From contig NC_052507.1 in NCBI RefSeq assembly GCF_014356525.2, forward strand, positions 1,116,001 to 1,180,000: a stretch of 64,000 nucleotides of DNA, in the 5' to 3' direction. Within the stretch, counting starts at the first letter, position 1. Each line of letters starts with the position of its first letter. Of this stretch, positions 30,530-41,342 are shown piece by piece. The DNA is from Nilaparvata lugens (taxonomy: Eukaryota > Arthropoda > Insecta > Hemiptera > Delphacidae). Position numbers and translations under genes: made by a program. The notes below the pieces were generated by a model that had not been told where the DNA came from, made no database searches, and saw only the letters and a list, made by a program, of their open reading frames with translations.

Positions 30530-31425
30530 TAGGAGAAGAAAGAAGAGGAAGAGAGTGTGAGAGAAGAAAGAAGAGGGAGAGAGTATGAGGGAAGAAAGAA
30601 GAGGGAAAGAGTATGAGAGAAGAAAGAAGATTGATTGAGAGAAGAGGAAGAGAATATGAGAGAAGAGGAAGAGAATATGAGAGAAGAGGAAGAAGAGAGA
30701 GTGTGTGAGAGAAGAGGAAGAAGAGAGAGTGTGTGAAAGAAGAGGAAGAAGAGGGAGAGTATGAGAGAGAAGAGAAAAAAGAGAGAGATTGTGAGAGAGA
30801 AGAGAAAGAGTATGAGAGAAAAGGAAGAGGAGGAAAAGAGTATGAGAGCAGAGGAAGAAGAGGGAGAGTATGAGAGAGAAGAGAAAAAATAGAGAGATTG
30901 TGAGAGAGAAGAGAAAGAGTATGGGAGAAAAGGACGAGGAGGAAAAGAGTATGAGAGGAAAAAGAAGAGGGAGAGAGTGTAAGAAAAGAGAAGGAAGAGA
31001 GAGAGTGTGAGAGAATCGAAAGAAGAGAGAGAGAGTGTGAGAGAAGAGGAATAAGGGGGGAAGAGTATGGGAGAAGAAACCAGAGGGAAAGAGTATGAGA
31101 AAAGAAAGAAGAGGGAAAGAGTATAGGAGAAGAGAAAGAAGTGAGAGAAAAGAAAGAAGAGAAAGAGTGTGAGAGAAGAGAAAGAAGAGAAAGAGTGTGA
31201 GAGAAGAGAAAGAAGGGGGAAGAGTATGATAAAAGAGAAAGAAGAGGGAGAGAGTGTGAGAGAAAAGAAAGAACAGGAAAAGAGTATGAGAGGAGAAAGA
31301 AGAGGGAAAGAGTATGAGAGAAGAAACCAGAGGGAAAGAGTATTAGAGGAGAAAGAATAGGGTATGAGAGAAGAAGGAAGAGGGAGTGAGTGAGTGAGAA
31401 GAGAAAGAAGAGAGATTAGATTAGA
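30530..31425. repeat. GAGAGAAGAGGAAGA low-complexity minisatellite
   Basis: About 900 bp of GAGAGAAGAGRAAGAAGAGG with AGTATGAGAGAAGA and GAGTGTGAGAGAAG units of about 25-45 bp. The Arg/Glu-rich frame at 31169-31360 is compositional. Confidence 0.95.
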
Positions 31426-31680
31426 TTTCTTTATTTATGTATGTTACAATATTTACTGGCTTATACACTAATTTACAACAAATGACGGTAATGCTAATTA
31501 TTCAACGAATTTTACAAAGTATAGATAATTAATCAATGAGAATAAAGATCAAATTCAATTTAAGAGAGAGAGTGAGAGAGAAAATAAAGAGAGAGATTGA
31601 TTGATTAATTGCCATTATTAAGGGCGGAGTTAGGACTCCAGGTCCTCTCTGCCACACAACCCTAGAGAGAGAAAAACAGA
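31413..31680 (-). mobile_element. Retroelement 3' end, minus strand, interrupted by GA repeats
   Basis: Starts with an AGATTAGATTAGATT tail, then TTTATTTATGTATGTTACAA and TACTGGCTTATACAC. Farther on, GGGCGGAGTTAGGACTCCAG and TCTGCCACACAACCCTA resemble LINE 3' untranslated sequence. A similar tail is at 50966 on the minus strand. Confidence 0.55.
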
Positions 31681-31770
31681 AACTCAATTGGATCCTTCTA
31701 CATTTTTCAATCTAGATTATTGAATTTGTTTCGATCATAGAATTATGATTGTTTGATTTATTGCATCTAA

Positions 31771-31935
31771 AGGTGCGTACACATTTACACGCCGCGAAAA
31801 TGAGCAATTCACTTTCGATAAGCTGATGCCAAGCTTTTTATATCTGTATCTTGCCGTTTCTGTAAAAATACAGATTTAATCAGCTGATTAAAAGTGAATT
31901 GCACATGTTCGCGGCGCGTATATCTGTACGCACCT
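31771..31935. mobile_element. 165-bp TIR MITE with TAA flanks
   Basis: AGGTGCGTACACATTTACAC at the left mirrors the right end TATCTGTACGCACCT. Inner GCAATTCACTTT is mirrored by AAAGTGAATTGC. TAA at 31768-31770 and 31936-31938 forms a 3-bp duplication, as in PIF/Harbinger (or a degenerate TTAA). Confidence 0.8.
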
Positions 31936-32057
31936 TAAGATACAAATATTTCTTCCCTATTCAACCTTTTTATACTAATATTAACCCGAATTCATTTAAT
32001 TCATCTTTTCACTTATCATCCTGATAGAATATTTATCAATATTCTCTACCATCCCAA

Positions 32058-32166
32058 TCACATAGTCAGGTCAACGCTATAATGGCAGTTTTTGATTGAA
32101 ATTTATGTTGCTATCCTTCTCTATCTTTCGACAAAGCAGATAGCGCTATCCTTTTCCAGTTCCACA
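32058..32166 (+). mobile_element. MITE-1 left-arm fragment
   Basis: CATAGTCAGGTCAACGCTAT to GCGCTATCCTTTTCCAGTTC, cut where a 5'-truncated Rep-6 begins. Confidence 0.75.
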
Positions 32167-32624
32167 GTGGAAACGGCTCCAACGATTTTGATGAAATTCA
32201 TACCTAAAAATAGTCATCGATAAGCTCTATCAACTGCTACAAGTCCCATATCTGTAAAAATTTCAGGAGCTCCGCCCCATCAATGCAGATAGAATCCCAA
32301 TTATCAGGTTTCAGATACAATTGAAACAAAAAAAATCGAGTGGAGTAGATTGAGCATGAAAATATCTAAAATTAATGTTCAGTAACATTTTCACCTAAAA
32401 TTGAAAATAAGCTTCAAATTCGAGAAAATGTGATTATTCAATTACAAATCATTCACTATGAAGAGATAGCAGACCTCTTGTGTGTCTCCAGCGTTATTAC
32501 CCTGTCACCAGCTGGCTCAAATCACTGAATAGTAGACTTGAGATGCGCGGGAACACTAGCGTCAGGTGATCAATTTTCATAACGGCAAGGAAAGTTGTGT
32601 GAGTGCGCCACACCAGATTTTTAA
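32167..32624 (+). mobile_element. Rep-6, 5'-truncated
   Basis: Begins at AACGGCTCCAACGATTTTGA and ends GTGAGTGCGCCACACCAGAT. The TG microsatellite part is missing. Confidence 0.8.
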
Positions 32625-33069
32625 ATAATACAAGAGAGAATATGAATACATTCAACGCATTCTATCTGATCTGAGTAGACAAAATCTCCGCTCAAATTTT
32701 ACGAGGTGCAAATATTTTTAACGACCTTGCTAGCTTCGCATCAGGCTATCTCCAGCATTCATTAAATTAGTTTCTGATGCGTAAGGGATTAAAGTGAGAG
32801 GGTAGGTTACTGTTTGCCTTAGGGCTATCGGTGAAGTCCTTAGGGATGGAGGTTATAAGGGAATGAAGGTTACCAGATAACGTTATGACCGTTCACGCAT
32901 AAAGACTATCATATAGTGAGGTTCATGTTACAATGGCAGTGTTTGACTAGTAGTTCTGTGAACAATAGACCTCACGCAGTATTCTCATCCACTAGTACCA
33001 GATGTCAACTGTTTTAAATGTTAACAAACTCAGTTCACGTTTGAATTTGTATTTCATATGATATAATTC

Positions 33070-33290
33070 ACGGTATTTAGATGAAAACGGTAGGGGTCAT
33101 GAAATGTGTGCGCAGTAGCCAGCCAGCTAGATTGCGTCATCGACACCAACCGAGGTTTTTAACACCTATTAGCAATATTTATTAAACTTATTTATTAAAA
33201 ACAGATGATTGGATATAAAATGACGTCAGCTACACCGAAATTTAGCACAAACATGCGCGTGACACCTACCGTCTTCTTCTATATACCGTG
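33070..33290. mobile_element. 221-bp TIR element with 8-bp target duplication
   Basis: CACGGTATTTAGATG...ACGGTAGG is mirrored by CCTACCGT...CTATATACCGTG. ATATAATT flanks both sides (33062-33069 and 33291-33298). An 8-bp duplication suggests hAT or another 8-bp family. The core holds ATGACGTCAGC. Confidence 0.82.
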
Positions 33291-33498
33291 ATATAATTCA
33301 TCCAGCTCCGTGATGATCTTTCTATCTAATGAAAATTAATTTTTTAGAATCAAAAATATTATAATTTCTCCAGCATTATTTAGTTCATTGTTTATTTTTA
33401 TTCACCTATTGAATTAGTTTTTCGAATGTGAGAATTGATACTGATGGGCACTCATTAATACCATGACTGCAAAACAAAATATTGAAACCAAAGACCTT

Positions 33499-33696
33499 AA
33501 AGCTGCGATTAGACCAAATTTATTTAAAAAATGTTAATAACTCAATCCTTTTAGATTATATTAGATTGAACATACGCGTAACTTATCATACACATGATGA
33601 ACATAAATGTGTTTGTCAACTTCCGTTCAATCTAATAGAATCTATAAGGATTAAGTTATAACCATTTTGTTAATAACTTTGGTGTAAACCCAGCTT
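33499..33696. mobile_element. Inverted-repeat MITE, AAGCTG ends
   Basis: AAGCTGCGATTAGACCAAA at the left mirrors TTTGGTGTAAACCCAGCTT at the right. Inner ATATTAGATTGAACA is mirrored by GTTCAATCTAATAGA. No clear target duplication. Confidence 0.75.
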
Positions 33697-34332
33697 GAAG
33701 ATGCACACCTCTTTAATGTCTTTGACTGAAACTATAGACCTTATACAAATACAGTAATAGACTGGTTTCTCCACACATCTGTGTAATCACTTGTCAGCTG
33801 ATTTATGATGAATAATTCTATAGTCTTATTCTTACTCTAATATTGGCTAATGGAGGAGGCTCTTTTTCCCGTTTATATTATCCTTGAAATGCAAAATTTC
33901 CAAAAACCTTGTAAATACTCGTCGACGCGCAATTTAAAAAGGAACATACCTGTCAAATTTCATGAAAATCTATTACCGCGTTTCGCCGTAAATGCGCAAC
34001 ATATATTTTATTTATATATATATATAAACATTTAAACATTATTTAAACATTAAGAGAAATGCCAAACCGTCGACTTGAATCTTAGACCTCACTTCGTTCG
34101 GTCAATTAGCAGTATTGCTATCCTTGCCTATGATTCAACATAGCGGATAGCGCTATCTCTTTCTCGCTTTGCTCTGTTGCCAGATCGTCTTTCAACAATG
34201 TGGAATTAATAATTAATTAACAAAATAGTTCATATTAATTATGGAAATTTATTATGAAATTATTGAAAAATATAATTTCTTGCATAATAGATTATGATTG
34301 TTCATTTTAAACGAGAATTGACAGTTGATATT

Positions 34333-34440
34333 CTTCTTCTTCTTTCAAACAGGGATTAGGCTATTGCCTGTTCCGACTCACATTCAGCTTGTAATTAGAA
34401 TAAATAAAAATCTATAAATTAATACTACAGTATGATTAAT
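34333..34440 (-). mobile_element. Retroelement 3' end with GAA tail and 12-bp target duplication
   Basis: The minus strand reads GTGAGTCGGAACAGGCAATA, GCCTAATCCCTGTTTGAAAG and AAGAAGAAG. ACAGTTGATATT (34321-34332) and ACAGTTAATATT (34441-34452) flank it, which is a target duplication in MITE-1. Confidence 0.75.
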
Positions 34441-34469
34441 ACAGTTAATATTACATCACTAAACCTGTA

Positions 34470-35125
34470 TCTATATATATAAAAGCGAAATGGCACTCAC
34501 TCACTGACTGACTCACTCACTCGCAGAACTAAAAATCTACCGGACCAAAAACGTTCAAATTTGGTAGGTATGTTCAGTTGGCCCTTTAGAGGCGCACTAA
34601 GAAATCTTTTGGCAATATTTCAACTCTAAGGGTGGTTTTTAAGGGTTTAAATTTCGTCTTTTAGCATGTATATTCTTCTTCTTATTCTCTTAATTATAAT
34701 TGAAAAATGTCCATACCATATGTTAATATAGAACTATAATCTAGAGAGATTACCTCTTCGAAACAGTTGTTAACTGGTAACTAAATAATAATTTTTGTCA
34801 TGTTGGCATTAGTTGAGTTGACTTTGTTAGGTTGGCACCAAGTTGAAGATGAAATGCATTTATCGCGGAAAAATTGATTGGGCACTGCTACTTTCAATCA
34901 GAGCTATTCCTGGGAATATTATATTACTAGCCGTCAGGCTCGCTTCGCTCGCCATATCCGTTTAGCCAGACGTTTAGTCTGGACCTCCGACTAGATCGTC
35001 CTAACATATGATAAAAATGCTCAAATGAAATGCTGATCTCATTCTTGGTCGATCCGATCGGCGGTCCAGGAGGCGGAGCCCCCTGGCTAGACTGATACGG
35101 CGAGCGAAGCGAGCCAGACGGGTAG
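34470..35125 (+). mobile_element. Hel-A nested in MITE-1
   Basis: Starts TCTATATATATAAAAGCGAA after an A and ends GACGGGTAG before a T; the terminal C is mutated to G. MITE-1 sisters show the empty site AACCTGTATCAG. Compared with 13818-14519 the ACTC repeat is shorter and the 3' foldback is slightly deleted. Confidence 0.85.
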
Positions 35126-35214
35126 TCAGTCTATAGAGGGCATTGACAAGACAGAGGCAACGACAACGTTGATCTCCTATCTTTCTCCAATGCCATTCGT
35201 AGACTTCACTATAG

Positions 35215-35925
35215 TCGCTGGATATAGCATCATAAAACCGTACAACTTCTTTTATAGGTCTACTCTCCTAGTAGGAACATACTACTTTTCCCTCTACAGT
35301 ATACTACCTTACTATCAGATGGTTATAAACATGCTGATACATAGGTATATATTACTTCAGTTATAGCACCACATTGGAATACAGGTGTACTATTATACGA
35401 TAGATACAATCATAGTTGTACTATCATACGAGCTTTCGAAATATAAAAGCAGCCTTAATACTTCTTATAGTACTAGACTTCGTTTCTACCTTAGAAACTA
35501 TTATGATCCATATAAAATGAAACACATTATATCTATAGAAAATATAGATTCTAATAGAATCATAAGACCACAGAAGATATACGTCTATATAGGGATAGAA
35601 TCTATTTTCTTCAAGGTTATTGACTATCAAGGTTTTTATCTCACTTTCATTTGCATAGGAAAAAATATTCTGCAGAGGAAAGTGAACCTTTTCTTAGATA
35701 ATCCTTGGTGAGGATTTCTCTATCAGAAGGTTATAAATTATTTATCATTTTTTTGTTTCTTTGCTTAACAAAATTAAAAAAAAAAAATTATAAAAAATTT
35801 TCATCATCAGGCTATAATCTACCTTCCTCCGCTTATAAGCTTTGGTTTTTTTATAGAATTTTGTAAGCTTTGTTTGCTTAGTAATGATCGTTCAAAAAAT
35901 TATCAAGACTAAGTTAAGGTTAGGA
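35215..35925. other. AT-rich segment with unrecognised open frames
   Basis: A 108-codon frame (35385-35711, plus) and a shorter one upstream carry no domain that I recognise and are rich in Ile, Tyr and Asn as AT-rich DNA predicts. TATCAGATGGTTATAAA and TATCAGAAGGTTATAAA occur near both ends. An A-rich tract lies at 35770-35790. Confidence 0.4.
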
Positions 35926-35929
35926 ACCT

Positions 35930-36214
35930 CCTGACGGAAGTTCCACTCCACCTGAATATATCATTCAAGCTGTCAATGAGCCTTACGACTGTCATACTTC
36001 AGCCGGGATGGACAGTTTATCGCGCCCATCCAATAACACGACGTCTTCCTTATGGAATACATAACAATCGTACTGTAAAAATATTTTTGGTTCAATTCTG
36101 CACTTTCTTCCATGTTCTGTTTAAGTATTCTTCATCTATAACAGTTTTTCATGTTACATTTACATTTACTTTTTCATGTATGTTTTGGAAAGAAATAAAT
36201 GATTGATTGATTGA
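35930..36214 (+). mobile_element. LINE 3' untranslated end with GATT tail
   Basis: TACTTCAGCCGGGATGGACA and TTTATCGCGCCCATCC match the style of insect LINE 3' ends, and the stretch ends AAATAAATGATTGATTGATT. No RT is attached. Confidence 0.6.
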
Positions 36215-36670
36215 TGTTTCAGGTGAGTTTTCCTGTTCATTGTGTCGCGAAGAATGTTATTTCACTTAAGCCTCGAGCAAAGTAAGTCACTAAACTGCAT
36301 AAAGTTCACAAATTTTACAAATCATTTCTTAAAATATTTCCGCTGTATCAACAACAAAGTAACATCATTGGATAAATTCCATCAGTCACATCATATAATT
36401 ATCGAAAATTCAAAAACAAATACGTTTTGCTACCAAAGAAGAAATAACATCAAATTATTAGTCTACCATGATGTACACAACAATCTAGAATTGATTATTT
36501 TCTCAGCAATTTTTTGAAATCTATGCAAAGGGAAAAAACTGGATGTCTTTCACACTCTTTAGAAGCAACTCAAATTAGGGTGCGAATCTGCTGATTACGT
36601 CATAGTTTTCTGATTTCTAATTACATCATAACTAATCTTGGAAAAAGCCGTTTATTCGCAGTTGACCAAT
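36215..36670. other. No recognised feature
   Basis: An open frame at 36242-36517 lacks recognisable domains. Confidence 0.35.
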
Positions 36671-36673
36671 AAT

Positions 36674-36836
36674 GAAGAGAAGAAGAAGGAAGAAGAAGAA
36701 GAAGAAGAAGAAGAAGAAGAAGAAGAAGGAGGAGGATGAGTGAGGAGAGGAGGAGGAATGAGGAGGAGGAGGGAGAGAAGGAGGAGAAGGAGAAGAAGGA
36801 GAAGAAGGAGAAGAATGAGAAGAAGGAGAAGAAGGA
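36674..36836. repeat. GAA/GGA microsatellite
   Basis: GAAGAAGAA grading to GGAGGAGGA and AAGGAGAAG. It directly abuts the MITE-1 end at the palindrome edge. Confidence 0.95.
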
Positions 36837-36894
36837 ATCAACACTGCCATTATAACGTAGACATTACTATAGCTTCTACTTCAAAATTGGATAA

Positions 36895-37160
36895 GAATAA
36901 TTAGATTAGATTTATTTATTCCTATTCTATTTGGAATATTTGGAGAGGATATTCTACAGTAGGAAGTCTGTTCTTTGTTAAAGAATACAAAGAATCTTTT
37001 CTGAGATACATAGAAATTCCAAGACTTTCTCAATAATTAACAGATGAAAATTGATGAGAAATGCATTTAGCTCATTTTCCATCTAGCTGTTAACCCTGTT
37101 GTCAATATTTGCAGTAGCTGAAGTCTTCTGGGTGATTTACAGCGTTTAATTTGGATTCTC
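36895..37160 (-). mobile_element. Retroelement tail and SINE body fragment, P1 left arm
   Basis: TTAGATTAGATTTATTTATT is a reversed retroelement tail. ATCTAGCTGTTAACCCTGTT and GTGATTTACAGCGTTTAATT match the body of the SINE at 20960-21235. The mirror is at about 40027-40292. Confidence 0.55.
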
Positions 37161-37330
37161 GTTTAATATTATCCAATGTACCTAGAATATATTCTACGTA
37201 TCTTGATATTAACTTTCTCAATTGATTATTGTATGTTTTTATTTTATTCTATCATGACACTATTTATATTGTATGAATACGATAAATAGAGAAGACTCAC
37301 GAAGCTGAGACTAACTCGAGAACAGTAGTA

Positions 37331-38376
37331 CTATAGTTAGGTCCACGTTATAATGGCAGTATTTGATCAACATTGGTGTTGCTATCCTTGTCTATCATTC
37401 GACAAAGCACATAGTGCCATCCTTTTCTAGCTCCACAACTTTGCCAGATCGTTTTTCAACAATGAAGAAATATAACTAACATCAAAATATTCAATCGGAA
37501 CTAAGAAAATGTATCCCTGAATCATTGAATAGTTATTTGTGCAACTAGTGCGCAAAGTGACAGTTTGCTGCACCGAAAGAAATGTTTACGCACGAGCCGT
37601 AGGTGAGGGCGGAATGGTTTCTTGAGTGCAGCAGAGGAACTTTGCGCACGTATTTCACATTAAGTTTTTCCTACAGTTGAATATGAAAAGTGGTTGATTA
37701 TGGGTAAAATGATAGCTGAAATCCATTAAATGTTTGTCTGTATATTTTGTTATTAATAACAGCTTTAATTTATTTTAAACTTGATAATCCAATTGAAAAT
37801 TAGTAATCGATAATTTATTCAAATTAAGAATTAAATCTATCCAATACATTTGAAAATTTGAATAATTTCCAGTAATTCTTAATTTCTGAATAATTTTCCA
37901 ATCAATCAATTCATGAATGAAAAAAATATTATTTGAAATAATGAATAAATAATTATATTAAAAATGTATATTTTAATGAGTTCTCATTTTTATTCATTTG
38001 GAAATCAGGAAAAATATAGATAGAACAAATTAGCATTCAAAATACACGCCAACACTGTCAACAGCTGATTGGGATGGCTGCAAGATAATACGCAAAGTAT
38101 TAAGAGTACGCAAAGTAATATTTTGCGCACTAGAGCGGAAAAGTGATTCTTTGCAACCTGCAATCAGTGCAGCAATGGCCACTTTTCAAGGTAACTGTAG
38201 GAAAAAATATTTTCATAACGAATAAAATATGATTGATTATTTCAAACGAGAATGATCAGTTGATATTATATCGGATATATAGCCTTCTTCTATAGAAGAC
38301 AGTGACAAGGCAGAGAATCGGCAACGTTGTTCTTCTATCATTCTTCACTGCCATCATAACGTGGACCTCACTATAG
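37331..38376 (+). mobile_element. MITE-1 with Rep-7 inside, P1 left arm
   Basis: CTATAGTTAGGTCCACGTTA to CATAACGTGGACCTCACTATAG. Rep-7 (37550-38203) replaces the AT-rich midpoint after AATCATTGAA. Confidence 0.88.
37550..38203 (-). mobile_element. Rep-7 element, P1 left arm
   Basis: Runs TAGTTATTTGTGCAACTAG, TGCGCAAAGTGACAGTTTGC, ACGAGCCGTAGGTGAGGGCG, ... GCGCACTAGAGCGGAAAAGT, AAGGTAACTGTAGGAAA. No protein domain recognised. Confidence 0.82.
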
Positions 38377-38810
38377 TCTTTCTAAGCGGGGATTACGTAT
38401 GTTGAATGCTTTTCTATTTTTCTCCCGATTTTATCCTGTTCCACGGTTCATTGATGATGCTATTGCTGATATTGAAGGGTTCATCTTCCTGCCTGCCTAT
38501 AAATCTAGGCAACACAATTTGATAAAATCGATTTCCCAGCCGGGAAAATTGATGGAGAAAATGAGATTTGGGAAAGCGCCTTACGTAAGAGGTTAGATCA
38601 CCCGTAGGCGCTTTCCCAAATCTCATTTTCTCCATCAATTTTCCCGGCTGGGAAATCGATTTTATCAAATTGTGTTGCCTAGATTTATAGGCAGGCCGGA
38701 AGATGACCCTTCAATATCAGCAAAAGCATTATCAATGAACCGTGGAACAGGATAAAATCGGGAGAAAAATAGAAAAGCATTCAACATACGTAATCCCCGC
38801 TTAGAAAGAC
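38377..38810. repeat. Core of P1 and its hairpin loop
   Basis: The innermost arm sequence includes TTTCCCAGCCGGGAAA (38531-38546, itself palindromic). The loop TTACGTAAGAGGTTAGATCA-CCCGTA lies at 38581-38606. Confidence 0.9.
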
Positions 38811-39856
38811 TATAGTGAGGTCCACGTTATGATGGCAGTGAAGAATGATAGAAGAACAACGTTGCCGATTCTCTGCCTTGTCACTGTCTTCTATAGAAGA
38901 AGGCTATATATCCGATATAATATCAACTGATCATTGTCGTTTGAAATAATCAATCATATTTTATTCGTTATGAAAATATTTTTTCCTAGTTACGTTGAAA
39001 AGTGGCCATTCCTGCACTGATTACAGAACGCAAAGAATCACTATTCCGCTCTAGTGCGCAAAATATTACTTTGCGTACTCTTAATACTTTGCGTATTATC
39101 TTGCAGCCATCCCAATCAGCTGTTGACAGTGTTGGCGTGTATTTTGAATGCTAATTTGTTCTATCTATATTTTTCCTGATTTTCAAATGAATAAAAATGA
39201 GAACTCATTAAAATATACATTTTAATATAATTATTTATTCATTATTTCAAATAATATTTTTTTCATTCATGAATTGATTGATTGGAAAATTATTCAGAAA
39301 TTAAGAATACTGGGAATTATTCAAATTTTCAAATGTATTGGATAGATTTAATTCTTATTTGAATAAATTATCGATTACTAATTTTCAATTGGATTAACAA
39401 GTTTAAAATAAATTAAAGCTGTTATTAATAACAAAATATACAGACAAACATTTAATGGATTTCAGCTATCATTTTACCCATAATCAACCACTTTTCATAT
39501 TCAATGGTAACTGTAGGAAAAATTTAATGTGAAATACGTGCGCAAAGTTCCTCTGCTGCACTCAAGAAACCATTCCGCCCTCACCTACGGCTCGTGCGTA
39601 AACATTTCTTTCGGTGCAGCAAACTGTCACTTTGCGCACTAGTTGCACAAATAACTATTCAATGATTCAGGGATACATTTTCTTAGTTCCGATTGAATAT
39701 TTTGATGTTAGTTATATTTCTTCATTGTTGAAAAACGATCTGGGAAAGTTGTGGAGCTAGAAAAGGATGGCACTATGTGCTTTGTCGAATGATAGACAAG
39801 GATAGCAACACCAATGTTGATCAAATACTGCCATTATAACGTGGACCTAACTATAG
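38810..39856 (-). mobile_element. MITE-1 with Rep-7 inside, P1 right arm
   Basis: Mirror of 37331-38376. It starts CTATAGTGAGGTCCACGTTA at 38810 and ends CTAACTATAG at 39856. Confidence 0.88.
38984..39637 (+). mobile_element. Rep-7 element, P1 right arm
   Basis: Mirror of 37550-38203 with small differences, such as ACAGAACGCAAAG where the left arm has a changed GCAACCTGCAATC stretch. Confidence 0.82.
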
Positions 39857-40314
39857 TACTACTGTTCTCGAGTTAGTCTCAGCTTCGTGAGTCTTCTCTA
39901 TTTATCGTATTCATACAATATAAATAGTGTCATGATAGAATAAAATAAAAACATACAATAATCAATTGAGAAAGTTAATATCAAGATACGTAGAATATAT
40001 TCTAGGTACATTGGATAATATTAAACGAGAATCCAAATTAAACGCTGTAAATCACCCAGAAGACTTCAGCTACTGCAAATATTGACAACAGGGTTAACAG
40101 CTAGATGGAAAATGAGCTAAATGCATTTCTCATCAATTTTCATCTGTTAATTATTGAGAAAGTCTTGGAATTTCTATGTATCTCAGAAAAGATTCTTTGT
40201 ATTCTTTAACAAAGAACAGACTTCCTACTGTAGAATATCCTCTCCAAATATTCCAAATAGAATAGGAATAAATAAATCTAATCTAATTATTCTTATCCAA
40301 TTTAGAAGTAGAAG

Positions 40315-41342
40315 CTATAGTAATGTCCACGTTATAATGGCAGTGTTTGATTAGCGATGGTATTGCTATCCTTGTCTATCATTCAACAAAACGGATAACG
40401 CTATCTCTTTCTCGCTTTGCTCTGTTGCTAGATCGTCTTCTAACAATGTAGTATTATTAATTAATTGGAAAAATGTTCCATCTTTATTATGAAAATTCAT
40501 TATAAAATTATAGGGAATAGTTATTTGTGCAACTAGTGCGCAAAGTGACTGTTTGCTGCACCGAATGAAAAGTTCACGCACGAGCCGTATGCGAGGGCGG
40601 AATGGTTTCTTGAGTGCAGCAGAGGAACTTTGCGCACGTATTTCACATTAAATGTTCCCTACAGTTACCATTGAATATGAGAAGTGGTTGATGATGGGTA
40701 AAATGATAGCTGAAATCCATCAAATGTTTGTCTGTATAAATTAATAACAACTTTAATTCATTTTAAGCTTGATAATCCAATTGAAAATTCAATTAATCCA
40801 ATTAATTTGAAAATTTGAAAATTTGAATAATTTTGAGTAAATCCTAATTACTAAATAATTTTTCAACCAATCAATTTATGAATGAAAAAAATATTCTTCG
40901 AAATAATGAATAATTAATAATCTTCAAAATGTATAATTTAATGAGTTCTCATTTTCATTTATTTGAAATTCAGAAAAAAATAGATAGCACAAATTCGCAT
41001 TCAAAATACACGCCTACAATGTCAACAGCTGATTGGAATGGCTGCAAGATGATATGCAAAGTATTGAGAGTACGCAAAGTAATACTTTGCGCACTAGAGC
41101 GGAAAAGTGATTCTTTGCGTTCTGTAATCAGTGCAGGAATCGTCACTTTTCAAGGTAACTGTAGGAAAATATAATTTCTTGCTTAATAAAATATAATTGA
41201 TTATTTTAAACGAGAATGAACAGTTAATATTACATCAATGAACCTGTATCAGCTACCGTCTATAGAAGGCATTGAGAAGACGGAGGATCGGCAACGTTGA
41301 TCTTCTATATTTCACCACTGCCATAACGTGGACCTACAATAG
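40315..41342 (+). mobile_element. MITE-1 with Rep-7 inside, at right edge of P1
   Basis: Starts CTATAGTAATGTCCACGTTA; its first ~36 bases are the last part of the P1 arm. Rep-7 (40518-41168) interrupts the middle at the same position as in P1. The right end is CCATAACGTGGACCTACAAT. Confidence 0.85.
40518..41168 (-). mobile_element. Rep-7 element
   Basis: TAGTTATTTGTGCAACTAGT to GGTAACTGTAGGAAAATA, about 650 bp. The same long version as in P1, including AACAGCTGATTGGAATGGCT. Confidence 0.82.

Larger units (their letters stand above)
32947..34105 (-). mobile_element. Hel-B with a ~720-bp internal insertion
   Basis: Ends CTAGTAGTTCTGTGAACA (32947) and TTCGTTCGGTCAA (34105) match other Hel-B copies. 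It lies between A and T of MITE-1. Foreign sequence of about 33003-33722, containing two small inverted-repeat elements, interrupts it. Confidence 0.75.
32911..35214 (+). mobile_element. MITE-1 with several nested insertions
   Basis: The left end ATAGTGAGGTTCATGTTACA and the right end (ATTCGTAGACTTCACTATAG, 35214) belong to one MITE-1. Its pieces are 32911-32946, 34106-34332, 34441-34469 and 35126-35214. They are separated by Hel-B, a retroelement end and Hel-A. Joined end to end, the pieces follow the order of the uninterrupted copy at 16621-17001. Confidence 0.85.
36837..40350. repeat. 3.5-kb near-perfect palindrome (P1)
   Basis: Base x on the left pairs with 77187-x on the right over the whole length. 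Examples are CTATAG ending at 36872 against the copy starting at 40315, 37331 against 39856, and 38580 against 38607. The arms are about 1744 bp with a 26-base spacer (38581-38606). Only scattered mismatches and 1-base indels are visible. Each arm holds a MITE-1 terminus, a retroelement tail, SINE body sequence and a complete MITE-1 containing Rep-7. Confidence 0.96.

Noticed and set aside
35385..35711. 108-codon frame as a gene
   Set aside because: AT-driven amino acid composition, no domain, and a competing minus-strand frame over the same bases.
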